A stretch of 23,279 bases of DNA from a bacterium (lineage in GTDB: Bacteria > Desulfobacterota > JAPLJL01), in the NCBI GenBank assembly GCA_028713675.1, contig JAQTNV010000056.1, positions 1-23,279 on the forward strand, in the 5' to 3' direction. The translations under genes and the position numbers were made by a program. Below the pieces are notes generated by a model. That model had not been told where the DNA came from. It saw only the letters and a program-made list of their open reading frames with translations, and did no database searches. Below, in pieces: positions 7,339 to 14,835 of this stretch. How positions within the stretch are numbered: position 1 is the stretch's first letter; each line of letters begins with the position of its first letter.

Positions 7339-8361
7339 TTTCGGAGCCGGTCTCGCCATCATCTCCCGCATCCATTTTTCGACCTCGGGCAGGATCTCGT
7401 CCACGTAATCGATCAAAAGCAGGTGCGGGCGGCCCTGCGCCAGGTAAAATCTCTTGGGCTCGGGCAGACGCTGGTAGATTTTCCGCACGTAATCCTGCGG
7501 GAAAATCTGGTCCTTCTCCCCGTGAAGGATCATGATCGGGGTCGGGATCTTCTCGATCGCGACCGGGAGAGGAGTATGGGCCAGGGAAGCCATGGCTTTC
7601 AGCGAGATGGACTTCAGGGCCAGGGGATCCTGTTCGATAAACTTCCGGGCGTCCCCGTAAAATTTCGTCTTCTCCTTGGAAAGGTCCAGATAAAGGGAAA
7701 TCGGGACCGGGAAATCCGGCCATAGCCGGGACAGGGGCGCGAGCAGGGGCAGAACAACCCGCGACAGGGTGGGGTTGCTGGTCAGCCGGACCGAGTCCGG
7801 GTCCGCGAGATCAGCCACATTGTGGCAGACGGCCCCCCGCAGGCGGTGGTCGCCCGCCGCGGTGTAGAAAGCCACGATCCCCCCCTGGCTCGAGCCGGCC
7901 AGGAAAACATCCTGGCTGTAATGCTCGCGGGCGTAATTGATCACCGTCTCGGTATCCCGCACCAGCTCCGGGATCGTGTAGCTTCCCCGTTTTCCCTCGG
8001 AAAGGCCGTGCCCCCGCGGGTCAAAACCGATTACGGAGAAACCGCGTTGGCTCAATTTATACATGAACTCCGCGTAGGTCATGGCATAGACCGAAGTCCC
8101 GGGCACGAAAACCACCGCGGGCACGCCCGCCGGCCCCGGGAAAATGGTCAGGTGCAATTTCAGGCCGTCGCTGGGGATCGTATCGATGAGGATCTCCTTT
8201 TTTACTTCCGGCGGAAGACCCGCCCTCCGCAAAAGGCCGTCGAAGTAGGAATCCATTTCCTGGGCGGGAGGAGGGCCGGCGGAGGACCGGCAGGAAGAAA
8301 GCCCTCCCGCCCCGAGCAGCAAAACCATCCCCAGCACAACCCGCAGTCCTTTCATTTTCAT
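7333..8361 (-). CDS. Alpha/beta-hydrolase lipoprotein
   Basis: 342 aa from ATG at 8361. The frame stays open to 8418, but the 8361 start has AGAGG five bases upstream and begins a proper signal peptide (MKMKGLRVVLGMVLLLGAGG) ending in lipobox LSSC (Cys24). The fold is a standard alpha/beta hydrolase: strand VVFVPG, FDPRGHGLSEGKRG, nucleophile elbow GSSQG (Ser158), acid D284 in HGEKDQIFP, and H313 in GRPHLLL. It resembles the lysophospholipase/serine aminopeptidase S33 group. A substrate cannot be named; lipid or ester hydrolysis at the membrane is likely. It is divergent from the small membrane protein at 8422, and both genes lie between the inverted repeat arms. Confidence 0.88.
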   Translation of the reverse strand: MKMKGLRVVLGMVLLLGAGGLSSCRSSAGPPPAQEMDSYFDGLLRRAGLPPEVKKEILIDTIPSDGLKLHLTIFPGPAGVPAVVFVPGTSVYAMTYAEFMYKLSQRGFSVIGFDPRGHGLSEGKRGSYTIPELVRDTETVINYAREHYSQDVFLAGSSQGGIVAFYTAAGDHRLRGAVCHNVADLADPDSVRLTSNPTLSRVVLPLLAPLSRLWPDFPVPISLYLDLSKEKTKFYGDARKFIEQDPLALKSISLKAMASLAHTPLPVAIEKIPTPIMILHGEKDQIFPQDYVRKIYQRLPEPKRFYLAQGRPHLLLIDYVDEILPEVEKWMREMMARPAPKK

Positions 8362-8421
8362 GATTACCTCTATTTCGGATATTTCATTAAATCGACCGGT
8401 TGTTATATCCTTGCACATTAA

Positions 8422-8724
8422 ATGGATACGTTCAAAACCATCTCCGGGCTCATCTTTGTCCTGGGCATGCCCCTCTTCTGCTTTTCCCTGCTCCGGAATT
8501 ACCGGAAGAGAAAAACATATATACCTTTTATGGGCTGGACCATGTTTGCCATCGGGTTTCTGATGATTTTCGTGGCCATATTTTCATACCTTCCCATGTT
8601 TATTTTTTTCCCCGAGAAAAGATCGGCGGAATCCATTATTTATTTCCTGGTCTGGCTGGTTCCCTCCCTCGCCATGGCATATACGGGCTGGACGACCCGG
8701 AACAAACCACGGGAAAGGCAGTAG
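8422..8724 (+). CDS. Small three-helix inner-membrane protein
   Basis: 100 aa with three predicted membrane helices (about residues 6-23, 36-57, 70-90) separated by basic loops (LRNYRKRKTY, FPEKRSAE), and a charged tail. I do not recognise the family. No Shine-Dalgarno is visible before the ATG, so the start is uncertain and a leaderless transcript is possible. The 60-bp gap from the hydrolase start at 8361 would have to hold signals for both directions. Its stop codon (8722-8724) lies inside the right inverted repeat, mirroring the hydrolase whose stop lies in the left tract. Confidence 0.65.
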   Translation: MDTFKTISGLIFVLGMPLFCFSLLRNYRKRKTYIPFMGWTMFAIGFLMIFVAIFSYLPMFIFFPEKRSAESIIYFLVWLVPSLAMAYTGWTTRNKPRERQ

Positions 8725-8930
8725 GCAGGTAGCCGCAGGCTTTTCGATCAGATCCCGAGGTATTGTGGCCGAGGGAAGCCTGCGCCAGTATCCGGTAGCA
8801 AGTAGCCGGTAGCAGGTAACCAAAGAAACCAAATGAACGTTCTGAACTCTCTGCCCTATGCCCTATGCTCCGTGCCCTTTGCCATTTGGCCCATAACCCA
8901 TGACCTATGACCTATCACCTATGACCTGGG
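8717..8930. repeat. Heptad array; right arm of the ~180-bp inverted repeat
   Basis: It starts ggcagta, ggcaggt, agccgca, then a GTAG head at 8729-8732 and palindrome arms 8735-8742 and 8776-8783. From 8784 to 8930 there are 21 in-phase 7-mers: gccagta, tccggta, gcaagta, gccggta, gcaggta, a degenerate middle, ccctatg x2, ctccgtg, ccctttg, ccatttg, gcccata, acccatg, acctatg x2, acctatc, acctatg, acctggg. It is the reverse complement of the left array apart from the 14-bp indel, the point differences and its longer acctatg end. Confidence 0.93.
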
Positions 8931-8931
8931 T

Positions 8932-10218
8932 TTACTGCCGCCCGAGAGCCTGGAGGAGCCGGGCGCGGGCCGAAGCCAGGTTGTAGTCGGCCTGGACCTT
9001 TTGGGCTTCCGCGTTGCTCAAGGCCACCTGCGCGTCACCCAGTTCAATCATGTTCCCGACCCCGGTCCGGTATCGGGCTTCCGCCAGGTCGAGCCGCTTT
9101 CGGGCGTTGACCACGGCGTCATCGGCGGCCGTGATCGCGGCCTTCGCGGCCCGGATGGCCAGGCGGGCCTGTTCCACCTCCAGACGAACCTGCAGCCGCA
9201 GCGTCTCCAACTGGGAATTGAGGCTCATAAGCTTGGCCCGGGCCTCAACCACCTGCATCCGGGTTAGGCGGCCCTCGAAAAGCGGCCAGACCAGGCTGAC
9301 CCCGCCGTTCCAGTTCCGGGCCAGATTATCCAGCTCGGCCCCCCCGGCGGTCGCCCCGGCGGAGAGGTTCAGTTTCGGCCAGTATCCGCCCCGAACTGAT
9401 CCCAGGGAGAGCTCCTGGGCCCGGATCCCCGCGGAAAGAGCCGCGAATTCCGGCCGCGCGGCCAGCGCCTCCGCGAAGAGAGGGTCTATGGCCTGGTCTT
9501 CCTTCTCAACCGGCGGCGGGGTTTCGTCCGCCACTTCGTAATTCGTCTGCGCCATGACACCCATCGCCTGGTTCAGGCGCGCCTTGGCGGTCTCGTAATC
9601 ATTCTCGGCGTTGATCAGCTGCAACCTGAAGTTGGCCAGGTCGGAACGCACCTGGGCCAAGTCAATCTCGGGACGGGAGCCGATCTCCACAAAACCCTGG
9701 ATCTGGTCCAGATGACGCTCCTGGTTGGCCAGCGTTTCCCGGGCCACCTGGGCCAGGGCCTTCCCGGCGCGGGCCGCGAAAAAAGCCGTGCGCACGTCCA
9801 GGGAAACCTGCAGCCGGGTGGCGAGCTCGCTCTGTTTCTGCGCACCGGCGGTAGCCCGGGCGGCGCGCCATTGGTCGGAAGATTGGCCGAAATCGTAAAT
9901 CAGCTGGTTGGCGGAAAGCTTGAAATTCCAATTGTTGTAAGTGTCCCAGGATTGCGTCCCGCCGGTACCGGTCGCATTGGCCGTGCCGCGCTGATAACCC
10001 GCGCTTCCCACCACCTGGGGCAGCAGCGGGGAGAGCGAAGTTCCGGCCCGGGCCTGGGCCGCATCGCTCTCGGCCGCGGCCTGGACCAGCTGGGGCTGGT
10101 TCTCCCGCGCGATCCGCAGGGCGGTATCCAGGTCCAGCACCGGCGGCACGGAAGTTTCGGCCCGGACGGTAAAAACCGGCCCCGCCAGGATCAGGATGAT
10201 CAGAATCAACCGCCTCAT
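8932..10218 (-). CDS. TolC-family outer-membrane efflux channel
   Basis: 428 aa, typical TolC length, with a Sec signal peptide (RRLILIILILAGPVFTVRAE). Two OEP repeats are visible: long Ala/Gln/Glu-rich coiled-coil helices, a QLIYDFGQ strand in the first half and SLVWPLFEGRLTR in the second, and the closing helix ARYRTGVGNMIELGDAQVALSNAEAQ, a hallmark of the family (quoted here by its blocks YRTGVGN and LGDAQ). It would form the trimeric outer-membrane duct for the exporter encoded directly upstream. Its ATG overlaps the permease stop by 4 bp (ATGA), so translation is coupled. It is the last gene of the operon. Confidence 0.95.
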   Translation of the reverse strand: MRRLILIILILAGPVFTVRAETSVPPVLDLDTALRIARENQPQLVQAAAESDAAQARAGTSLSPLLPQVVGSAGYQRGTANATGTGGTQSWDTYNNWNFKLSANQLIYDFGQSSDQWRAARATAGAQKQSELATRLQVSLDVRTAFFAARAGKALAQVARETLANQERHLDQIQGFVEIGSRPEIDLAQVRSDLANFRLQLINAENDYETAKARLNQAMGVMAQTNYEVADETPPPVEKEDQAIDPLFAEALAARPEFAALSAGIRAQELSLGSVRGGYWPKLNLSAGATAGGAELDNLARNWNGGVSLVWPLFEGRLTRMQVVEARAKLMSLNSQLETLRLQVRLEVEQARLAIRAAKAAITAADDAVVNARKRLDLAEARYRTGVGNMIELGDAQVALSNAEAQKVQADYNLASARARLLQALGRQ

Positions 10219-11444
10219 TCGAACCTCAGGGCATCAATCGGATCGAGCCGGGAAGCCTTGCGCGCCGGGTAGAGGCCGAAGACGACCCCGACCACGGCGC
10301 TGAAGACCACGGAAATCAGAACGATATCGAGCCGAATCAGCATCGGCCACCCGAAGGCGGAAGCCAGGCGCTGCCCGGCAAAGAGACCGAGGCCCACGCC
10401 GATCATTCCTCCCGACACCGACAGGACCAGGGCCTCAACCAGGAACTGCGCGAGGATGTGGCGGGGCTTGGCCCCCACCGCCATCCGGATGCCGATTTCC
10501 CGGGTCCGCTCGGTGACGCTAACCAGCATGATGTTCATGATCCCGATCCCGCCCACCAGGAGCGAGACCGCGGCGATGCTGGCGAGCAGGGTGGTCAGGG
10601 TGCTGACCCCGGCCTGCATCGCACTCGCCAGCTCGGTCAGGTTCCGGATGGAAAAATCGTTATCCGCGTCCACCGAAAGGTGATGCCGGTCGCGGAGGAG
10701 ATCGGTGATCTGGGTCTGGGCCCTGGGAGTATCGTCGGAGGATACGGCGCTGACCATGATGATGCCCTGGATATATTTCTGCAGGCCCCCGCGGATCTTG
10801 GCCTGAAAGGTGGTCTGGGGGATGATGAGGGTGTCGTCATTGTCCTGGCCCATCTGAGACTGGCCTTTTTTCGACAGAACCCCGATCACCTGGAAGGGAA
10901 CATTCTTGATCCGGACCGACTGCCCGACCGGATCGGCATAAGACCCGAAAAGCTTGTCCACCACCGTCTGGCCCAGGACGACCACCTTATTTCCCCCCTC
11001 CACATCGGATTGGCTGAAGCCGGAGCCCCGGGCCAGGGGCCAGTCCCGCACCTCGAAAAATTCCGGCGCGGATCCGACCACCATCGTCGTCCAGTTCTGG
11101 TCTTCGCTCAAGACCTGGGTGGTGGTTTGCATGATCGCCACCGCGTTGCGGACCGTAGGCACCTCGGCCTGGATGGCCTTCAGGTCATCCCAGGTAAGCG
11201 TGGGCATCGAGCCGAAGCCCCCAAAAGCGCCCCCCCGCGTGGTCGTGCCCGACATGACGATCAGCAGGTTGGAGCCCATGGACGCGAAGGAATCCATGAC
11301 GCGGGCCTTGGCCCCCTCGCCGATGGCCACCATCGCGATCACCGCCGCCACCCCGATGATCACCCCCAAGGTAGTCAGGAACGACCTCATCTTGTTGCGG
11401 AGCAGCGCCCGCGAAGCCACCCGGAAAGTCTGGGCCGGATTCAT
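10215..11444 (-). CDS. MacB-like ABC transporter permease
   Basis: 409 aa. An N-terminal membrane helix with the conserved stretch RNKMRSFLTTLGVIIGVAAVIAM (blocks RNKMRSFLT and GVIIGVA) is followed by a large periplasmic MacB_PCD domain (about 45-250). A C-terminal FtsX domain follows with three helices, including LLVGGIGIMNIMLVSVTERTREIG (blocks VGGIGIMN and TERTREIG) and the coupling segment IRMAVGAK. The ending YPARKASRLDPIDALRFE is typical. The protein lacks its own ATPase, unlike E. coli MacB, and pairs with the ATPase encoded upstream. MacB-type machines do not carry substrate through the membrane; they drive periplasmic substrate into TolC by a mechanical stroke. It overlaps its neighbours by 4 bp on both sides. 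Confidence 0.95.
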   Translation of the reverse strand: MNPAQTFRVASRALLRNKMRSFLTTLGVIIGVAAVIAMVAIGEGAKARVMDSFASMGSNLLIVMSGTTTRGGAFGGFGSMPTLTWDDLKAIQAEVPTVRNAVAIMQTTTQVLSEDQNWTTMVVGSAPEFFEVRDWPLARGSGFSQSDVEGGNKVVVLGQTVVDKLFGSYADPVGQSVRIKNVPFQVIGVLSKKGQSQMGQDNDDTLIIPQTTFQAKIRGGLQKYIQGIIMVSAVSSDDTPRAQTQITDLLRDRHHLSVDADNDFSIRNLTELASAMQAGVSTLTTLLASIAAVSLLVGGIGIMNIMLVSVTERTREIGIRMAVGAKPRHILAQFLVEALVLSVSGGMIGVGLGLFAGQRLASAFGWPMLIRLDIVLISVVFSAVVGVVFGLYPARKASRLDPIDALRFE

Positions 11445-12196
11445 AAAGCCGATTCCCCCCGCGCCGTCGGTTGGGCCGGCGCTTCCATCCGGGCTTTTTG
11501 GGGCTCCTGCCGCCGGTCGGAAATAATCCGGCCATCTTTCATAAACAGGACGCGGGAAACATACGCGGCCACCTCCGGGGAATGAGTCACGATAATGACG
11601 GTGATGCCGGTCTGATCCAGATCCTGGAGAAGGGCCATGATCTCCAGGCTGGTACGGGAGTCAAGATTCCCGGTCGGTTCATCGGCCAGAATGATTTTCG
11701 GCCGGGAAACCAGGGCCCGGGCGATCGCCACCCGCTGCTGCTGCCCGCCCGACATCTGGTTGGAATAATGCCGGATCCGGTCTCCCAATCCCACGCGTTC
11801 GAGCGCCTCCCGGGCCCGGGTCTGGCGCTCGCGGTTGGGCACCCCTCCGTAAAGTAAGGGCAGTTCGACATTCTCGAGGGCGGTGGTGCGGTTTAACAGA
11901 TTGAAATTCTGAAAGACGAAGCCGATGGTATGGTTTCGGATTTCCGCGAGGGCATTCCGATCAAGACTGGAAACATCCTGGTCACCCAGAAAATAGCGGC
12001 CGGAAGTGGGACGATCCAGGCAACCGAGAATATTCATCAGGGTAGATTTACCCGAACCCGAGGCACCCATGACGGCGACGAAGTCCCCTGCGGTGACGGT
12101 CAGGGAAACCTCCTGCAGCGCAGGGACGCTCACGTCCCCCATCTGATAGATCTTGGTGATGTTTTCGAACCGGAGGATGGCTTCCGGGGCGGTCAT
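11441..12196 (-). CDS. LolD/MacB-type ABC transporter ATPase
   Basis: 251 aa from ATG 12196, which has AAAGGGG six bases upstream. A longer reading from a TTG at 12214 would overlap the previous stop and has no ribosome site. Walker A is GASGSGKST (44-52), the signature is MSGGQQQR, Walker B is [13 protein letters not shown] and the H-loop is [24 protein letters not shown] is the Q-loop region typical of the LolD/MacB/FtsE class. The C-terminal tail ([10 protein letters not shown]) is variable. It should dimerise and power the permease encoded next, with which it overlaps by 4 bp (ATGA). The gap to the adaptor gene upstream is 14 bp. Confidence 0.95.
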   Translation of the reverse strand: MTAPEAILRFENITKIYQMGDVSVPALQEVSLTVTAGDFVAVMGASGSGKSTLMNILGCLDRPTSGRYFLGDQDVSSLDRNALAEIRNHTIGFVFQNFNLLNRTTALENVELPLLYGGVPNRERQTRAREALERVGLGDRIRHYSNQMSGGQQQRVAIARALVSRPKIILADEPTGNLDSRTSLEIMALLQDLDQTGITVIIVTHSPEVAAYVSRVLFMKDGRIISDRRQEPQKARMEAPAQPTARGESAL

Positions 12197-12210
12197 GGCG
12201 ATCCCCTTTC

Positions 12211-13479
12211 TCAACGCATGCGGAAGGGGTTGGGCGCCGGCGGGCCGCCGGTGGACTTGGTGGTGGAAGTGGAGCTGGTGGCGTCCGTGATTAGCTTATC
12301 GCCTTCTTTGAGTTCACCCTCCACAATTTCGGTCAAGGAACCGTCGGTTATCCCGGTCTTGATCGGGATGGGTCGGGGCGTGCCGCCGTTATCCACCCAC
12401 ACGGTCCGGTGATCGCGCGGAACGTCTCCGGCCACGGCTTTTTCGCCGTTCTTCGCCCCCGAGCCGGGCTGGGACTTGACCCCGTTGCCGTTTTTCCCGC
12501 CAGCGATCAGCTCGGAAGGAGGATGGAAACGCAGAGCGGCATTCGGCACCCGCAGGATTCCGTCCTTCTGGGCCACAATGAAGGTCACATTGGCCGTCAT
12601 CCCGGGTTTCAGCTTGAGGGCCGGATTTTCCACGTCGATCACGGCGACGTAGGTAACGACATTCTGTACCGTCTGGGGCGCGTTCCGGATCTGCCGGATG
12701 GCCCCGCTGAATTTCTCCACGGGATAAGCGTCCACGGTAAAAATGGCCTTCATTCCCGGCTGGAGTTTACCGATATCGGCCTCACCCACGGAGGTGTTCA
12801 CCTGCATTTTCCGGAGATCTTCGGCGATCTCAAAAAGCGTGGGGGCCTGGAGCGAAGCCGCCACCGTCTGCCCCACGTCCACGTTCCGCGAGATCACCAC
12901 CCCGTTGATCGGCGAGTAAATATTCGTATACGCCAGGTTCACCTCGGCCTGGTGGAGGGCCGCCCGCGCCTGTTCCAGTTTTCCCTTCGCCGAATCCACC
13001 CCCGCCCGGGCCATGTCGGCGTTGGCCTGGGCCGTGTCCAGGTCGGCCTGGGCGATCAGGTTCTTCCCGGCCAGGTCTTGCGCCCGCTTCAGTTGGCGTT
13101 CGGCATCGAGAGCCTTCACCTTGCTGCTGGTCAGGTCGCCCTGGGCGGCCGTGAAATTGGCTTTAACCTGGTCGAGCGCGGCCTGGAAAAGCTGAGGATC
13201 AATCCGGGCAAGCAGCTCGCCCTTTTTCACCGAGGAGTTGAAATCCACCAGGATCTCCTTGAGCGTGCCGGAGACCTGGCTGCCCACCAGCACGTCGACC
13301 AGGGCGGAAAGCGTCCCGCTGGCGGTCACCTTGGCGATAATGGGACCCCGGTCGACCGCGGCAGTTTCAAAATGAAAATCTGATTTTTTCCCGCCCTTGA
13401 GGGCCAAGAACAAAACCACCGCCCCGATCAGGAGGGCGGCGATTCCCGCGATCCAGACAACCTTTTTATTGATCCGCAT
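12211..13479 (-). CDS. MacA-like periplasmic adaptor (membrane fusion protein)
   Basis: 422 aa. A membrane anchor helix (about 8-27) is followed by a barrel-sandwich half (VGSQVSGTLKEILVDFNSSVKKGELLARIDP, blocks VSGTLKEI and VKKGELLARID), then a long alpha-hairpin of Ala/Gln-rich coiled coil (about 95-190). The second lipoyl half (IYSPINGVVISRNVDVGQ, block YSPINGVV), a beta-barrel and a membrane-proximal domain complete it. A Gly/Asn/Lys-rich linker near 330-352 interrupts the last domain and the C-terminus is Ser/Thr-rich. Adaptors of this type bridge the inner-membrane pump and the TolC duct. GAGAGGAT lies just before the ATG. It is the first gene of the four-gene exporter operon. Confidence 0.94.
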   Translation of the reverse strand: MRINKKVVWIAGIAALLIGAVVLFLALKGGKKSDFHFETAAVDRGPIIAKVTASGTLSALVDVLVGSQVSGTLKEILVDFNSSVKKGELLARIDPQLFQAALDQVKANFTAAQGDLTSSKVKALDAERQLKRAQDLAGKNLIAQADLDTAQANADMARAGVDSAKGKLEQARAALHQAEVNLAYTNIYSPINGVVISRNVDVGQTVAASLQAPTLFEIAEDLRKMQVNTSVGEADIGKLQPGMKAIFTVDAYPVEKFSGAIRQIRNAPQTVQNVVTYVAVIDVENPALKLKPGMTANVTFIVAQKDGILRVPNAALRFHPPSELIAGGKNGNGVKSQPGSGAKNGEKAVAGDVPRDHRTVWVDNGGTPRPIPIKTGITDGSLTEIVEGELKEGDKLITDATSSTSTTKSTGGPPAPNPFRMR

Positions 13480-13636
13480 TCATCCTCTCTGCGTTATTCC
13501 CGTGAGTTATCTTTATAATTTTAGCCAGAAGCAGGCAACTATGCACTTGGGTCCGCCTGGTGCCTACTAATTATTAGAGCTTTTTTCCCGGATTTGGTTT
13601 ACAGGACCTATATCAATCAGATAATTGACCTAACGA

Positions 13637-14611
13637 TTAATTGCTTACTTCGACCTGGATCTCGCGCTCGGCCTGGCCGCCCAGGAAGTCAATTTGCTTA
13701 TCCCGGACCACCAGGAAAATCGGATATAGGTCAGGGTCATCCGGAGCCGTCCATTTCACTTCTTCCTGGTTGCTGCTGTCCAGCCGGCCGGCGAGGATCA
13801 GCCACCGATAAACTATTAGATCCCCCGCGTCCAGATCCGTCACCCGGGCGTGGAGCGTATACGTCTCCCCGGGACTGGCCTGGAACCTCCCGGTGGAAAC
13901 ATCCTGCGTCGCCGGGTCGCAGAAGACCTCCTGGATAATAGGATTATGATTATATTGCGTCGCCTGACTGACCTTGATGGACTTGATCCCGAGGGCGTAC
14001 TTGCCGGTCGTCTTCTGACCCTGGATCAAGGCCGAGAGAGTTGCCGCGGAATCGGCCGCGACCAGGAAAACATTATAGGAAAGAGACTCCCCTTCCCCCG
14101 GGACTTGGGCCGGCACTGTAACGGTCCACGGGTTTGTTTCGCCCATCTGCAGTTCGCAGCCGGGGGTCTGGGGGCAGAGGGAGAGGATCTTAAGATAATC
14201 CGAAAGCGTGAATTTATTAATGTTATAGGTGATCCCGCCCGGCATTTCCCCGTTCGTGTCCAGGTTGAGAAATACCCAGGAGTAAACAATCTGATCATCG
14301 GCGGTCCCCCAGGTTTTCGGGTTGACCGCGACGGCCGAGAGCGTAACCGTTTCCCCGGGCCTGACTTCCGGGGGCGCGGTCATGACGGAAACGATCTGGA
14401 ACTGCCCGATCATTCCCAGATATTTCTTGAGATCGGAGATCCCGCCGCAGGAAACAACAAAAACAAGCAGCAGGTAGCAGGCAGCAAATAACAGGTAAAA
14501 AAATCTTGGTTGCCGGTAACCGGCAGCCGGTAACTTGTGGCCAATCAAGAACTGTTTGGAAAGGGTTCGAGATAACGACAAGTAAAATGATTTAACCGTT
14601 ATTTTTTTCAT
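13637..14611 (-). CDS. Ig/PKD-like lipoprotein with a repeat-encoded signal peptide
   Basis: 324 aa from ATG 14611; an ATG 63 bp further upstream is in frame but adds only polar residues. Neither start has a visible Shine-Dalgarno. The signal region is long and ends in lipobox VVSC (Cys55). Two beta-rich Ig/PKD-like domains follow: about 65-160 (PPEVRPGETVTLSAVAVNP, then YSWVFL) and about 225-322 (ASPGETYTLHARVTDLDAGDLIVYRW, blocks SPGETYTL and DLDAGD). Residues 24-49, including most of the hydrophobic core LLFAACYLLL, are encoded by an in-phase heptad DNA tract (14467-14543). It lies between the TonB receptor and the MacAB-TolC operon, all on one strand, so it may be an accessory surface-binding protein for one of them; this is inference. 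No family recognised. Confidence 0.75.
   Translation of the reverse strand: MKKITVKSFYLSLSRTLSKQFLIGHKLPAAGYRQPRFFYLLFAACYLLLVFVVSCGGISDLKKYLGMIGQFQIVSVMTAPPEVRPGETVTLSAVAVNPKTWGTADDQIVYSWVFLNLDTNGEMPGGITYNINKFTLSDYLKILSLCPQTPGCELQMGETNPWTVTVPAQVPGEGESLSYNVFLVAADSAATLSALIQGQKTTGKYALGIKSIKVSQATQYNHNPIIQEVFCDPATQDVSTGRFQASPGETYTLHARVTDLDAGDLIVYRWLILAGRLDSSNQEEVKWTAPDDPDLYPIFLVVRDKQIDFLGGQAEREIQVEVSN
14467..14543. repeat. Heptad tract inside the lipoprotein signal-peptide coding region
   Basis: Eleven consecutive 7-mers in one phase: gcagcag, gtagcag, gcagcaa, ataacag, gtaaaaa, aatcttg, gttgccg, gtaaccg, gcagccg, gtaactt, gtggcca. The unit g-[ct]-a-[ag]-c-c/a-g matches the cggtagc units of the arrays at 7115-7338 and 8717-8930. 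Confidence 0.85.
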
Positions 14612-14709
14612 GTTTAGTTTGGTTTTCAATCTGCAATCGTCATTCGTTTTATCCCGAGTTATTACGAGGGACAATCGTCAATTCTCTTTGTCTTTTGCCC
14701 CAAGCATAT

Positions 14710-14733
14710 TGCATTAGCAAGCTAATGCACTCC
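14710..14733 (-). repeat. REP-like element, GGAG head
   Basis: Minus strand: GGAG, then the perfect 8-bp palindrome TGCATTAG-CTTG-CTAATGCA. A short tetranucleotide head followed by a palindrome is the layout of REP elements tied to RAYT (REP-associated tyrosine) transposases. It lies in the gap between the TonB receptor stop and the lipoprotein gene. Confidence 0.6.
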
Positions 14734-14763
14734 ATACAAAATATTTAAACGATCCACCGATAA

Positions 14764-14786
14764 CGCAACCTAAAGGTTGCGGCTAC
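14764..14786 (-). repeat. REP-like element, GTAG head
   Basis: Minus strand: GTAG-CC followed by a perfect 6-bp stem GCAACC-TTTA-GGTTGC, plus one more pair if CG is counted. It has the same orientation as the GGAG-headed element 31 bp away, so the two form a tandem pair. Confidence 0.65.
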
Positions 14787-14793
14787 CACTTAT

Positions 14794-14835
14794 TCTCTTT
14801 GCCCTTTGCGCTATGCCCTATGCTCTTTGCTCCTT
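14794..14835. repeat. Heptad tract at the TonB receptor stop codon
   Basis: Six in-phase 7-mers: tctcttt, gcccttt, gcgctat, gccctat, gctcttt, gctcctt. The receptor's TAA (14834-14836) begins within the last unit. The family is the same as ccctatg/ccctttg in the 8717-8930 array. Confidence 0.75.

Noticed and set aside
8834-8894. Small peptides read through heptad tracts (Ala-Leu-Cys-Pro-Tyr-rich)
   Set aside because: The 7-bp repeats cycle through all frames and create spurious hydrophobic ORFs; none has a ribosome site or conserved length.
7115-8930. CRISPR array
   Set aside because: Units are 7 bp, contiguous and degenerate, with no spacers of constant length and no cas genes.
10458-11585. 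Plus-strand ORF of 375 codons opposite the permease
   Set aside because: Low-complexity Asp/His/Gly-rich shadow of a clear MacB-type gene.
14675-14833. Possible small RNA or riboswitch
   Set aside because: The two hairpins are better explained as REP-like elements, and no known riboswitch core was recognised.
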